Positions 1 through 8,086 of a DNA stretch of 64,000 nucleotides are shown in pieces. The stretch is taken from positions 2,666,001-2,730,000 of the forward strand of contig NZ_CP110341.1 in NCBI RefSeq assembly GCF_026013965.1, given 5' to 3'. A model generated the notes under the pieces. It did not search any database and had not been told where the DNA came from. It worked only from the letters and a program-made list of their open reading frames with translations. Each line of letters opens with the position of its first letter. Position 1 is the stretch's first letter. The translations under genes and the position numbers were made by a program. This DNA comes from Brevibacterium sp. JSBI002 (GTDB lineage: Bacteria; Actinomycetota; Actinomycetes; Actinomycetales; Brevibacteriaceae).

Positions 1-1439
1 AGGTTCATCTGCCCCAGGCCGATGGCATGCGACATGTCGTTGCCGCGGGCGATCGAAGGCACGGACTGGATGTTCGAGGTCTCGGCGACCGCGGTGAGTC
101 CGCGGATCGCGGTCTCGATGGTCTGCCCGAAGTTGCTCGAGTCCATTGTCAGAGCGATGTTGAGCGAACCGAGGTTGCAGGAGATGTCCTTGCCGACGAC
201 GTCATAGCCGAGATCGTCGTCGTACTTGCTGGGTTCGGAGACCTGGAGGATCTCCGAGCACAGGTTGGACATGATGATCTTGCCGTCGATCGGGTTCGCC
301 TTGTTGACGGTGTCCTCGAACATCACGTACGGGTAGCCGGACTCGAACTGGATCTCGGCCAGAGTCTGGAAGAACTCGCGGGCGTTGATCTTCTTCTTCT
401 TGATCGCCGCGTTGTCGACGAGCTCGGTGTACTTCTCGGTGACGTTGATGTCGGAGAAGGGCACACCGTAGACGCGCTCGACGTCATAGGGGCTGAAGAG
501 GTACATGTCCTCGTTGCGCTTGGCCAGTTCGAAGGTGATGTCCGGGATCACGACGCCCAGAGACAGGGTCTTGATCCGGATCTTCTCGTCGGCGTTCTCG
601 CGCTTGGTGTCGAGGAACTTGTAGATGTCGGGGTGGTGGGCGTGCAGGTACACGGCACCGGCACCCTGGCGGGCTCCGAGCTGGTTGGCGTAGGAGAACG
701 AGTCCTCGAGCAGCTTCATGACAGGGATGACACCCGAAGACTGGTTCTCGATCTTCTTGATCGGTGCACCGGACTCACGGATGTTCGTCAGAGCGAAGGC
801 CACGCCGCCGCCGCGCTTGGACAGCTGCAGAGCGGAGTTGATAGACCGGCCGATCGACTCCATATTGTCTTCGATGCGCAGCAGGAAGCAGGAGACGAGC
901 TCACCGCGCTGCTTCTTGCCTGCGTTGAGGAACGTCGGGGTGGCCGGCTGGAAGCGGCCGGCGATGATCTCGTCGACGAGCTGGGTGGCCAGTGTCTCGT
1001 CTCCGCGAGCCAGGAAGAGAGCGACCATGACGACGCGGTCCTCGAAGCGTTCGAGATAGCGCTTTCCGTCGAAGGTCTTCAGCGTGTAGGAGGTGTAGAA
1101 CTTGAACGCGCCGAGGAAGGTCTGGAAGCGGAACTTCTGATCGTAGGCGCGCGTCGAGAGCTGCTCGATGAAATCGAACGAGTACTGCTCCAGAACCTCG
1201 GGCTCGTAGTAGTCCTTCTCGACGAGGTAGTCGAGCTTCTCCTTGAGGTTGTGGAAGAAGACGGTGTTGTTGTTGACGTGCTGCAGGAAGTACTGCCGGG
1301 CAGCCTGTTTGTCACGCTCGAACTGGATCCTGCCGTCCTCGTCGTACAGGTTCAGCATCGCGTTGAGCGCGTGGTAATCCAGATCCGTCTCTTCGCGGAT
1401 GATGTCCTCTACATTGCGGTCTTCAGCGAGCTCGCGCAC
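1..1439 (-). CDS. nrdE: Ribonucleoside-diphosphate reductase class Ib, alpha subunit (partial, C-terminus beyond window)
   Basis: Large catalytic subunit of the aerobic class Ib ribonucleotide reductase, which reduces ribonucleoside diphosphates with NrdF as radical source and NrdH as electron donor. About 479 codons are visible and the 3' end runs off the left edge. The N-terminal part contains [16 protein letters not shown], followed by [15 protein letters not shown] and [20 protein letters not shown]. The active-site cysteines lie in SCFLLR (about residue 180), NLCSEI (about 391) and ISCNLGS (about 419), and the visible end is [11 protein letters not shown]. The residue order follows mycobacterial NrdE closely. 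I chose GTG at 1439, about ten bases after an AGGA; this overlaps the end of nrdI by 31 bases, as expected for a translationally coupled nrdHIE operon. The start is less certain than the identity. Confidence 0.95.
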   Translation of the reverse strand, partial: MRELAEDRNVEDIIREETDLDYHALNAMLNLYDEDGRIQFERDKQAARQYFLQHVNNNTVFFHNLKEKLDYLVEKDYYEPEVLEQYSFDFIEQLSTRAYDQKFRFQTFLGAFKFYTSYTLKTFDGKRYLERFEDRVVMVALFLARGDETLATQLVDEIIAGRFQPATPTFLNAGKKQRGELVSCFLLRIEDNMESIGRSINSALQLSKRGGGVAFALTNIRESGAPIKKIENQSSGVIPVMKLLEDSFSYANQLGARQGAGAVYLHAHHPDIYKFLDTKRENADEKIRIKTLSLGVVIPDITFELAKRNEDMYLFSPYDVERVYGVPFSDINVTEKYTELVDNAAIKKKKINAREFFQTLAEIQFESGYPYVMFEDTVNKANPIDGKIIMSNLCSEILQVSEPSKYDDDLGYDVVGKDISCNLGSLNIALTMDSSNFGQTIETAIRGLTAVAETSNIQSVPSIARGNDMSHAIGLGQMN

Positions 1440-1822
1440 AGTTTGTCCAATCCTAGGTTGACAGCGTCGACATCTTCCTGAGTGCCCAGGAGTTCGACTC
1501 GATACATGAGGGGTACTTGACACTTTGCCGCGACCTTGAAGGCCGCGCGGCAGTAGTCCATGCCGAAGTTCGTGTTTCCGGCGCCGATGACACCGACCAG
1601 ATGGCGCCGGTTCTCTTCGACATTGAGGAACTTGATGACTTGTTTCGGAACAGCCCCACGATTGCGACCGGCCCCATAGGTGGGGGTGACGAGAACGAAT
1701 GGCTCATCCACTCGCAGCGTCGGCTCCTTGGTCAACGTCGGCAACCGCACTGCCGGGTGACGCAGCTTCGCGACGAAGCGGTGCGTGTACTCGGAGTTGG
1801 CGGAGAAGTAGACCAGCAGCAT
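1409..1822 (-). CDS. nrdI: Class Ib ribonucleotide reductase flavodoxin NrdI
   Basis: A 137-residue flavodoxin-like protein that supplies the oxidant for assembling the dimanganese-tyrosyl radical cofactor of NrdF. The N-terminus [17 protein letters not shown] is the FMN phosphate-binding region of the family. Further on come [10 protein letters not shown] and [16 protein letters not shown], the conserved flavin-contacting loops. The start ATG at 1822 lies two bases after the nrdH stop codon, so translation is probably coupled to nrdH. A longer upstream reading exists but is out of keeping with the family. Length is usual for NrdI. It is the middle gene of nrdH-nrdI-nrdE. Confidence 0.95.
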   Translation of the reverse strand: MLLVYFSANSEYTHRFVAKLRHPAVRLPTLTKEPTLRVDEPFVLVTPTYGAGRNRGAVPKQVIKFLNVEENRRHLVGVIGAGNTNFGMDYCRAAFKVAAKCQVPLMYRVELLGTQEDVDAVNLGLDKLCASSLKTAM

Positions 1823-1824
1823 TG

Positions 1825-2070
1825 TCAGGCCACGACGGACGCAGACTGTTCGCCGGTCAGGGTGGCGATCTTGTCCGGACGGAAGCCCGACCAGTGATCG
1901 TTGTCGGTGACGACGACGGGAGCCTGCATGTAGCCCATGGCCTTGACGACGTCGAGGGCGTTCTCGTCGACGCTGAGATCCACCGACTTGTACTTCAGGC
2001 CCTTGGCGTCGAGAGCACGGTAGGTGGCGTTGCACTGGACGCAAGCTGGCTTGGTGTACACGGTGATCAT
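1825..2070 (-). CDS. nrdH: NrdH glutaredoxin-like redoxin
   Basis: An 81-residue thioredoxin-fold electron donor for NrdEF. It begins [17 protein letters not shown], with the redox motif CVQC at residues 11-14. GYMQAPVVV and the C-terminal WSGFRPDKI are typical of NrdH rather than of glutaredoxin. The ATG at 2070 is preceded by AAGGAG at good spacing. It is the first gene of the operon, and the two NrdR-box-like sites about 110-155 bases upstream suggest deoxynucleotide-dependent repression. Confidence 0.96.
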   Translation of the reverse strand: MITVYTKPACVQCNATYRALDAKGLKYKSVDLSVDENALDVVKAMGYMQAPVVVTDNDHWSGFRPDKIATLTGEQSASVVA

Positions 2071-2177
2071 GACGACTCCTTCATTCTGCTGTGCAGTTCG
2101 GCATTCTGATGGCTGTGACCGTGTCCCGTCAACTGCTCGATCATGATGAATATCACGAGGCGCAGGCTCAGGGGTGA

Positions 2178-2224
2178 CCACTAGATGTTGTGTTCGGGTT
2201 AGACCTTACCCCTATATCCAGTGT
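2178..2224 (-). promoter_or_regulatory. Tandem NrdR-box-like operators upstream of nrdHIE
   Basis: Two 16-bp sites resemble the NrdR consensus acaCwAtATaTwGtgt: CCACTAGATGTTGTGT at 2178-2193 (about 13 of 16 positions) and CCCCTATATCCAGTGT at 2209-2224 (about 12 of 16). Their starts are 31 bp apart, close to three helical turns, which is the paired arrangement known for NrdR operators. They lie upstream of nrdH. Assignment is by motif only; nrdR itself is not in the window. Confidence 0.75.
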
Positions 2225-2265
2225 TACACCAGTGTCGTTTGCAGGTTCCACACCCTGTGTCATCA

Positions 2266-2415
2266 CCGTCCACAATCGTCCACAGGCTGTGAACGACACT
2301 CGTGTAGTTCGATCACCTGCGCGGACGCTGGGATCGGCGGCTTCGGGGCCGATTTTCGACCCGTTCTCCACCTCCGTTTTCCACCGCTGTCCACAGGAAA
2401 AATTTTTGCCTGTGG
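2266..2415. promoter_or_regulatory. DnaA-box-like cluster and inverted repeat in the nrdH-moxR intergenic region
   Basis: The 707-base stretch between nrdH and moxR shows no convincing gene. Besides the NrdR-like sites it contains three GTCCACA words: CCGTCCACA 2266-2274, TCGTCCACA 2276-2284 and CTGTCCACA 2387-2395. These match seven to eight of nine positions of the actinobacterial DnaA box TTGTCCACA. The last one is the left arm of an inverted repeat, CCACAGG ... CCTGTGG, at 2391-2415 around an A5T5 centre. DnaA binding is inferred. Confidence 0.4.
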
Positions 2416-2777
2416 GCATGTCGCGGAGCCCACGACCGACGATTCCGAACTCCCTCGTGCAGCACCGGTCACGTCGAGGCAGAGGCGATCATCACAGCAC
2501 CTCCTCACATCCGTCCGTCGGTTCCATCGACGCTACAGCCCGGTCCTGACATGAGATGGCCGTGCTGTGAATGCAGGTGGCGGACGGAGGCACGTCGGAC
2601 TTGGCACTGCTCCGTGTGTCAGCACTGCAACGTTCTCGGCTGTTGCGTGTCAGTGCCAGCCAATATGCTGGAGACCACAGAAACGCATCAGACGGCGCGG
2701 CAGAACGACCACAGTGACACCGAAAGACACGCGGCATCGAGATCGAGACACCAGTGACACCGAGAGACTGAGGGACC

Positions 2778-3773
2778 ATGACGGCAACGGCACCGGCGAA
2801 CACGCAGGAGATCGCTCACGCACAGACGATCCTCAAAGCTCTGGAGTCCTACCTCGACCATTTCGTGGTCGGGCAGCAACGGCTGCGCGAATCCCTGCTC
2901 ATCGGACTTCTCTCCAGTGGCCACCTGCTGCTGGAGAGCGTGCCGGGACTGGCGAAGACCACGGCGGCCGCGGCTCTGGCCAATGCCGTGGCCGGGAAGT
3001 TCTCCCGCATCCAGTGCACCCCGGATCTGCTGCCGGCCGACATCATCGGCTCGCAGATCTACAACGCGCACGAGGGGTCGTTCAGCACCGTGCTCGGTCC
3101 GGTGCATGCGAACATCGTCCTCCTCGATGAGATCAACCGGTCGTCAGCGAAGACCCAGTCGGCGATGCTCGAGGCCATGCAGGAGAAGCAGACGACGATC
3201 GGCGGCAAACGCTTCGACCTCCCCCGCCCCTTCCTCGTCATGGCCACGCAGAACCCTATCGAGCAGGAGGGCACGTATCAGCTGCCCGAAGCTCAGCTCG
3301 ACCGATTCATGATCAAGGATCTGCTCACCCACCCGAATCCCGGCGAAGAGGTCGAGATCCTCTCCCGCCTCGACTCCGGGGTCTTCGACAAGGACTCGGT
3401 GCCCGATCCGGCCTGCTCGCTCGACGATGTCGTGACCATGCAGAGCTACGCCCGCACCGTCTACATCGACCCGGCCATCACCCGCTACCTCGTCGAACTC
3501 GTCCACGCCACCCGCAATACGACGAAGTACCTCGGCCGATTCGCCCCGTTCATCGAATACGGAGCCAGCCCACGTGCCTCCATCGCGTTCACGAACGCCG
3601 GCCGGGCGCTGGCGATGATCCGCGGCCGCAACTACGTCATCCCCGAAGACATCAAGGACCTCGCCCACCGAGTGCTGGCCCACCGCATCCAGCTCAACTT
3701 CGAAGCCGCCGCCGAGAACATCACGAGTGCCCAGATCGTCGATGCCCTCCTCATGGCAGTGCCCACTCCCTGA
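2778..3773 (+). CDS. MoxR-family AAA+ ATPase
   Basis: A 331-residue MoxR-type AAA+ ATPase. The family acts as chaperone or remodelling factors for partner VWA-domain proteins. Walker A is SVPGLAKTT (about residues 53-62) and Walker B VLLDEINR (about 114-121), followed by the characteristic SAMLEAMQEKQTTIGG and the sensor region MATQNPIEQEGTYQLPEAQLDRF. The ATG at 2778 follows GAGGG. It is the first gene of a run of six plus-strand genes with short or overlapping junctions (moxR, DUF58, a small membrane protein, two VWA proteins, a TPR protein), the arrangement of Bat (aerotolerance-type) operons. The substrate is unknown. Confidence 0.92.
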   Translation: MTATAPANTQEIAHAQTILKALESYLDHFVVGQQRLRESLLIGLLSSGHLLLESVPGLAKTTAAAALANAVAGKFSRIQCTPDLLPADIIGSQIYNAHEGSFSTVLGPVHANIVLLDEINRSSAKTQSAMLEAMQEKQTTIGGKRFDLPRPFLVMATQNPIEQEGTYQLPEAQLDRFMIKDLLTHPNPGEEVEILSRLDSGVFDKDSVPDPACSLDDVVTMQSYARTVYIDPAITRYLVELVHATRNTTKYLGRFAPFIEYGASPRASIAFTNAGRALAMIRGRNYVIPEDIKDLAHRVLAHRIQLNFEAAAENITSAQIVDALLMAVPTP

Positions 3774-3785
3774 TCGGCTGCCGCG

Positions 3786-4670
3786 ATGACTGTCCTGCTC
3801 AACCGAATCAAGGCGCGGATGACCATCCACGCCCATCGGCGGACCCGGCGCCTCCTCGACGGCGACTACTCCTCGGTCTTCCACGGCCACAGCCTCGACT
3901 TCGACGATCTGCGCGACTACATCCCCGGCGACGAAATCCGCGACATCGATTGGAAAGCCACCGCCAGGCACACAGAACCCCTGGTCAAACGCTATGTCGC
4001 TCACCGTCGGCACATCCTCGGCCTCGTCGTCGACACCTCCCGGAACTTCGACGCCGTGACCTCCGCCGGAGCCGACAAACGCCACCTGGCCATCCTCATG
4101 GCCGGGATGGTCGGCTACCTCGCCGTCCGCCACGCCGACGACGTCATGCTCATCCACGGAAACGCCGGTCACACCACCGCTTCCCCGCGGAAAGGCAGCG
4201 AGGCCCACCTCGAGCACCTCCTGCAGCAGATCCTCGCCGAGACCGGCAGCGACTCCCCCGGGTCGATCAACACCCAGCTGCAGTGGATCACCAGCCATAT
4301 CAACCATCGGATGCTGTTGGTCGTCATCTCCGATCAAGCTCCGCTGGGACCGGAGGCCGAAGCGACGATCCGTCGGCTGCGCGCCCAACATGAGGTCCTG
4401 TGGATCACGATCACCGACGCGGACCTCGCAGGACTGCCGCCCGCCTCGGCGCCGTTCGACGTCGCCCGACCCGACCATGGACTGCCTACCTCGGTGATGA
4501 CGAAACCCGAGGTCCGACAGGAGTTCGCCCTCGCCGAGGCGGCCCGCGGTCAGCAGCGCATCGACCTTCTCGCCAAGTTGGGCATCGCCCACATCGAAAT
4601 CGACCATCCGAAGTCGGCCCTCGGCCGACTGCACACACTTCTGCTGAGGCACCGCCGTGGGCCCCGCTGA
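3786..4670 (+). CDS. DUF58 domain protein
   Basis: A 294-residue DUF58 protein. The signature lies near the N-terminus: GHSLDFDDLRDYIPGDE (residues about 34-50) and RDIDWKATARH (about 52-62), then a VWA-like region with LVVDTSRNFD. No transmembrane segment is evident, unlike longer DUF58 proteins. It starts 12 bases after moxR and overlaps the next gene by 14 bases. DUF58 proteins almost always accompany MoxR ATPases and VWA proteins. Their biochemical role is not established, so no more specific function is claimed. Confidence 0.88.
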   Translation: MTVLLNRIKARMTIHAHRRTRRLLDGDYSSVFHGHSLDFDDLRDYIPGDEIRDIDWKATARHTEPLVKRYVAHRRHILGLVVDTSRNFDAVTSAGADKRHLAILMAGMVGYLAVRHADDVMLIHGNAGHTTASPRKGSEAHLEHLLQQILAETGSDSPGSINTQLQWITSHINHRMLLVVISDQAPLGPEAEATIRRLRAQHEVLWITITDADLAGLPPASAPFDVARPDHGLPTSVMTKPEVRQEFALAEAARGQQRIDLLAKLGIAHIEIDHPKSALGRLHTLLLRHRRGPR

Positions 4671-5109
4671 ACTCATCGGGCCCCTGGAGGTCTCACCGGC
4701 GTGGTACGTGGCAGCCTGCTTCGTCCTGCTGCTGGCGTGCGGAAACCTCTTCGCTCCGCTCTTCCGCGCCGCCGCCGGAGTCACCGCGGCGGACGGACCG
4801 CGCATCCCGATTCCCGTGCGCAGCACCTATCTCTCCCGCATCAGCGCCGTGGAGACGGGACTGACCGCAGAATCGGCGGACGTGCGCGAATCGGCACAGC
4901 AGCTGGCGACGATCGTGCGCGAATTCGCCCATGACGCGTGGGGCATCAAAGCCGAGCACCTGACCTACCGCGATGCGGCAGTCGCCGGTCTCGACGACCT
5001 CGCGCAGTGCCTGCTCGGCCTCTACGAGGCGGAGTTCGCCGAAGCCGAACCGGCCGGTCTGCAGCCGCAGATCGCCGAGGCCCGGAAGTTGGTGGCGCGA
5101 TGGTCCTGA
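4657..5109 (+). CDS. Small membrane-anchored protein of the moxR/VWA operon
   Basis: A 150-residue protein starting at a GTG inside the DUF58 gene and ending in a TGATG junction with the next gene. One hydrophobic segment (about residues 14-33) is followed by a soluble, charged tail rich in Ala and Glu (ESADVRESAQQLATIVREF). Position and topology match the small DUF4381/BatD-like membrane protein often found between DUF58 and the VWA genes, but I do not recognise a firm family signature. The coupled junctions argue that it is translated. Confidence 0.65.
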   Translation: MGPAELIGPLEVSPAWYVAACFVLLLACGNLFAPLFRAAAGVTAADGPRIPIPVRSTYLSRISAVETGLTAESADVRESAQQLATIVREFAHDAWGIKAEHLTYRDAAVAGLDDLAQCLLGLYEAEFAEAEPAGLQPQIAEARKLVARWS

Positions 5110-6074
5110 TGTTCTGGTGGCTGGCGCTCATCCTGCTGGCACTCGCCGCAGCCGCAGTCTTCTGGTTCCGCCGGCCGAAGACGACGGAGTCCTCGTTGGC
5201 CGTGGCCCACAGTGGACGGATGACGAGCCTGCCGAGTTTCCGCAGGGCCATGCGCAGACGGCTGGTGACCACGGTCGCCCTCCTCGGCGTCATCGTCCTC
5301 ACCGGGCTGTCAGCACTGGCGGGAGTCGCGCGTCCGGCTTGGGTGGAGACGGTCAACCCGGAGCGGAAGATGCGCGATGTCATGCTCTGCCTCGATGTGT
5401 CCGGGTCGATGCTCGGCTACGACGCCGACCTGCTCGAGTCCTACCAGGAGCTCGTCGACCGCTTCGACGGCGAACGCATCGGCCTGACCGTCTTCAATGC
5501 CACCGCGGTCTCCGCATTCCCGCTCACAGACGACTACGACATGGTCCAGAACTACCTCGCCGAGGCCGAGGAGGGGTTCCGCACCTGGGGTGCAGAGGGC
5601 ACCGACTACTCGTGGTCGACCTCTCCGCCGAATATCGGCGGCTCCTCACTCATCGGCGACGGCCTCGTCAGCTGCGTCGACAACTTCGACCGACAGGACG
5701 AGGACCGGTCCCGGTCGATCATCTTCGCCACGGACAATATGCTCGCCGGTGAGCCGCTCTTCGAGCTCAACGAAGCCGCCGATATCGCCGTCGACGCGAA
5801 AGTCCGCGTCTACAGCCTCTCCCCTCCCTCGGTGCTGACGACCACTCAGACGAAGGAGCTGCGGTCCGTGTCCGACCGTACCGGCGGCGAACAGTTCGAC
5901 ATGGGTTCGGCCTCGACGATCGACCGCATCGTCGAGGAGATCCAGAGCCAGGAAGCGGCGAACACCCCCGGCCGTTCGTACACCATCGTCCACGATATGC
6001 CGGTGGTTCCGCTCGCACTCGCCGTCTTCGGCCTCGTCGGAGTGTTCGTGCTGGCGTGGAGGACGAAATCATGA
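5100..6074 (+). CDS. VWA domain membrane protein (BatA-like)
   Basis: About 324 residues. It has N-terminal transmembrane segments at about 5-22 and 56-76, a von Willebrand factor A domain whose MIDAS motif is CLDVSGSM (DxSxS at about 99-103), and a C-terminal membrane segment (VPLALAVFGLVGVFVLAW). The periplasmic or extracellular VWA domain is expected to bind a metal-dependent partner and to be served by the MoxR ATPase. The start is either ATG 5100, used here, or ATG 5109, which forms TGATG with the previous stop; both are in frame. The 3' end overlaps the next gene as ATGA. Confidence 0.85.
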   Translation: MVLMFWWLALILLALAAAAVFWFRRPKTTESSLAVAHSGRMTSLPSFRRAMRRRLVTTVALLGVIVLTGLSALAGVARPAWVETVNPERKMRDVMLCLDVSGSMLGYDADLLESYQELVDRFDGERIGLTVFNATAVSAFPLTDDYDMVQNYLAEAEEGFRTWGAEGTDYSWSTSPPNIGGSSLIGDGLVSCVDNFDRQDEDRSRSIIFATDNMLAGEPLFELNEAADIAVDAKVRVYSLSPPSVLTTTQTKELRSVSDRTGGEQFDMGSASTIDRIVEEIQSQEAANTPGRSYTIVHDMPVVPLALAVFGLVGVFVLAWRTKS

Positions 6075-7237
6075 TCTTCGATCCCGTCTTCACCTGGTTC
6101 GGCTGGGGCTTCATCGTCCTCGCCCTGCTCACCGTGTGCATCATCCCCGCCATCCGCGGCGACGGAGCACGCTGGAAATGGTTCGCCCGCATGGGTGTCG
6201 TCGCCGTGCTCGCAATAGCACTGGCACGCCCCGGGATCCCCATCAAATCCTCGACCGAGGAGTACGAGGCACGAGCCGATGTGTACTTCGTCGTCGACGT
6301 CACGACGTCGATGGCCGCCGAGGACTTCGACGGGGACGACACCCGCCTCGCGGGGGTCAAGAAGGACATGCTCGAACTCGCCGACGCCTTCCCCGGCACC
6401 CGGCTGAGCATCATCACCTTCGCTTCGACCGCAGCCACTGTGATGCCGCTGACGACCGATCACGCCGCCTTTGCCTCCGCCGTCGACGTCCTCGCACCCG
6501 AATCATCCATGAATTCCAGAGGCTCATCGATCACCGAGGCCGGTGAGGAGCTCGATAAGCGGATGACCTCGAACGATGAGGACCGCCCGGAGAACAAGAA
6601 CGTCGTGTTCTACTTCGGCGACGGTGAGCAGACCGTATCGGAGTCCCCGGAGTCGTGGTCGCCCTTCGCCTCCCGCATCGACAGCGGCGCCGTCTTCGGA
6701 TACGGCACCGATCAAGGCGGGAAGATGCGCGACAGTCAGCCGTTCGGCTACGGGTCCGGTGTCGGTGACCCCGGCAATGCGCCCGGCATCGGCGACCCCG
6801 ATGACCCTGATGACGATCAGGCGCCGCCCGAGTACATACAGGACCGCAACGGCAATCCGGGGATCTCGAAGATCGACGAGGGCAACCTGCGCCAGATCGC
6901 CTCGGACCTCGGCGTCGACTACCACCACCGGGACGGAAACGGCGCGATCTCCAGCGTCTACACCGCCCCGAAATACGATCAGGCCCTGGTGAAGAAGGAC
7001 GGCCGGGTCACCGTCGACGAATACTATTGGGTCCCGCTCATCCTCGTCTTCGCGTGGATCGCCGTGGAGCTCGTCTTCGGAGTCCGCGAATACCTTCGCC
7101 TCAAAGCGATCACCCCCAAGCGCCCTCGCCGAGGCGGCCCACCCGGTCCCGGAGGTCCGTTTGGTCCCGGAGGCCCACCCGGTCCCAGCGGATCGGTCCC
7201 CTACCAGCCCGTGCCCCACCTGGGAGGTCCGCGATGA
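6071..7237 (+). CDS. VWA domain membrane protein (BatB-like) with Pro/Gly-rich tail
   Basis: A 388-residue second VWA protein of the operon. Two N-terminal membrane segments (about 8-27 and 40-53) precede the VWA domain, whose metal site reads VVDVTTSM (DxTxS at about 76-80) instead of the commoner DxSxS. TRLSIITFAS follows. An acidic Gly/Asp/Pro loop (about 240-260) precedes a C-terminal membrane helix. The last about 40 residues are a repetitive Gly-Pro tail (GGPPGPGGPFGPGG), probably cytoplasmic. I chose ATG 6071, overlapping the upstream stop as ATGA, rather than GTG 6056. Confidence 0.84.
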   Translation: MIFDPVFTWFGWGFIVLALLTVCIIPAIRGDGARWKWFARMGVVAVLAIALARPGIPIKSSTEEYEARADVYFVVDVTTSMAAEDFDGDDTRLAGVKKDMLELADAFPGTRLSIITFASTAATVMPLTTDHAAFASAVDVLAPESSMNSRGSSITEAGEELDKRMTSNDEDRPENKNVVFYFGDGEQTVSESPESWSPFASRIDSGAVFGYGTDQGGKMRDSQPFGYGSGVGDPGNAPGIGDPDDPDDDQAPPEYIQDRNGNPGISKIDEGNLRQIASDLGVDYHHRDGNGAISSVYTAPKYDQALVKKDGRVTVDEYYWVPLILVFAWIAVELVFGVREYLRLKAITPKRPRRGGPPGPGGPFGPGGPPGPSGSVPYQPVPHLGGPR

Positions 7238-8016
7238 ACCGCCTGAAGAATCTGTGGTCACGGCTGCGTCGGATCACGAAGATCAACCTCATCCTCGGCA
7301 CGATATTCGCCCTGATCTTCGGCTATATCGCCATGGCCACATACTTCGGAACAGCCTCGCAGGTCAGATACACCTCGAATGACTTCCCCGGTGCCAAGAA
7401 GGCGGCGACGGCGTTCCTTCGGGTCAGCCCGTTCCAACGCCATATCGGCTACTTCAACCGCGGCACCGCCGAGGCGGCCGTCGGCGACTACGACGCTGCC
7501 CAGACCGATCTCGAAGCTGCTCTGGAGATCGCTCCGACCTCGGCCGAATGTGCTGTGCGGATCAACCTGTCCTTTGTCTATGAGAAGCAGGCAGATCAGA
7601 TCGCCTCCCAAGACCCCGACCAGTCGCAGGAACTCTACGACCGTTCGCTGAAGACCCTCGAAGATGCGCCCGAGGAATGCCAGCCGAAGAAGAGCGAAGA
7701 GAAGCAGAGGAGCAGCCAGGCGAAAGAACGCGTCGAGGACAAGAAGCAGGGTGACAAAGCCAAGGACGAGGGAACCGACGACAGCGAGTCCGAGGACGAG
7801 GACTCGAAGGAAAAGGACTCCGGAGACGAGAAATCCTCCGGAGATGAGGGCCAGGCCCCCGGGGAAGAGGAGAAGCCGGACGATTCCTCAGGCAAGTCCG
7901 AACGTGAGAAGAAGCGTGACGAGCTGGAGAAGCGCCGTGAGGACTCCGAACGACAGCAGCAACAGCAGGGTCCCGGCGGCGACGGAGGGCGGTCGACCCC
8001 GGAGAAACCCTGGTGA
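7234..8016 (+). CDS. TPR-containing membrane protein (BatC-like)
   Basis: A 260-residue last gene of the moxR/VWA operon. An N-terminal membrane segment (about 18-36) is followed by TPR-like helices (RHIGYFNRGTAEAAVGDYDAA, then LEAALEIAP, about residues 65-105). A long highly charged, low-complexity tail (about 145-260; Lys/Glu/Asp/Ser runs, then QQQQQG) completes it. ATG 7234 overlaps the previous stop as ATGA and has GGGAGG at good spacing. The layout of one membrane anchor and TPRs matches BatC-type proteins, which are thought to scaffold the VWA proteins. The charged tail is probably disordered. Confidence 0.8.
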   Translation: MNRLKNLWSRLRRITKINLILGTIFALIFGYIAMATYFGTASQVRYTSNDFPGAKKAATAFLRVSPFQRHIGYFNRGTAEAAVGDYDAAQTDLEAALEIAPTSAECAVRINLSFVYEKQADQIASQDPDQSQELYDRSLKTLEDAPEECQPKKSEEKQRSSQAKERVEDKKQGDKAKDEGTDDSESEDEDSKEKDSGDEKSSGDEGQAPGEEEKPDDSSGKSEREKKRDELEKRREDSERQQQQQGPGGDGGRSTPEKPW

Positions 8017-8086
8017 TCCTCGTCGGCGAGGCCTGACCCTTCCGGGGCCTGGTGGCAGCGCTGATCCGCTGTGACATCATGAGTCC

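Noticed and set aside
27-1481. Long plus-strand open frame antisense to nrdE
   Set aside because: Its protein is repetitive Leu/Val/Asp/Glu-rich with no family feature, while the minus strand reads perfect NrdE. High GC routinely opens antisense frames.
2661-2777. Promoter TTGCGT/TATGCT before moxR
   Set aside because: The spacer is only about 15 bases, and no second line of evidence supports it.
3144-4826. 560-codon minus-strand open frame across moxR and the DUF58 gene
   Set aside because: It is the complement of two well-supported genes with clear motifs; the translation is Gly/Asp/Val-rich and featureless.
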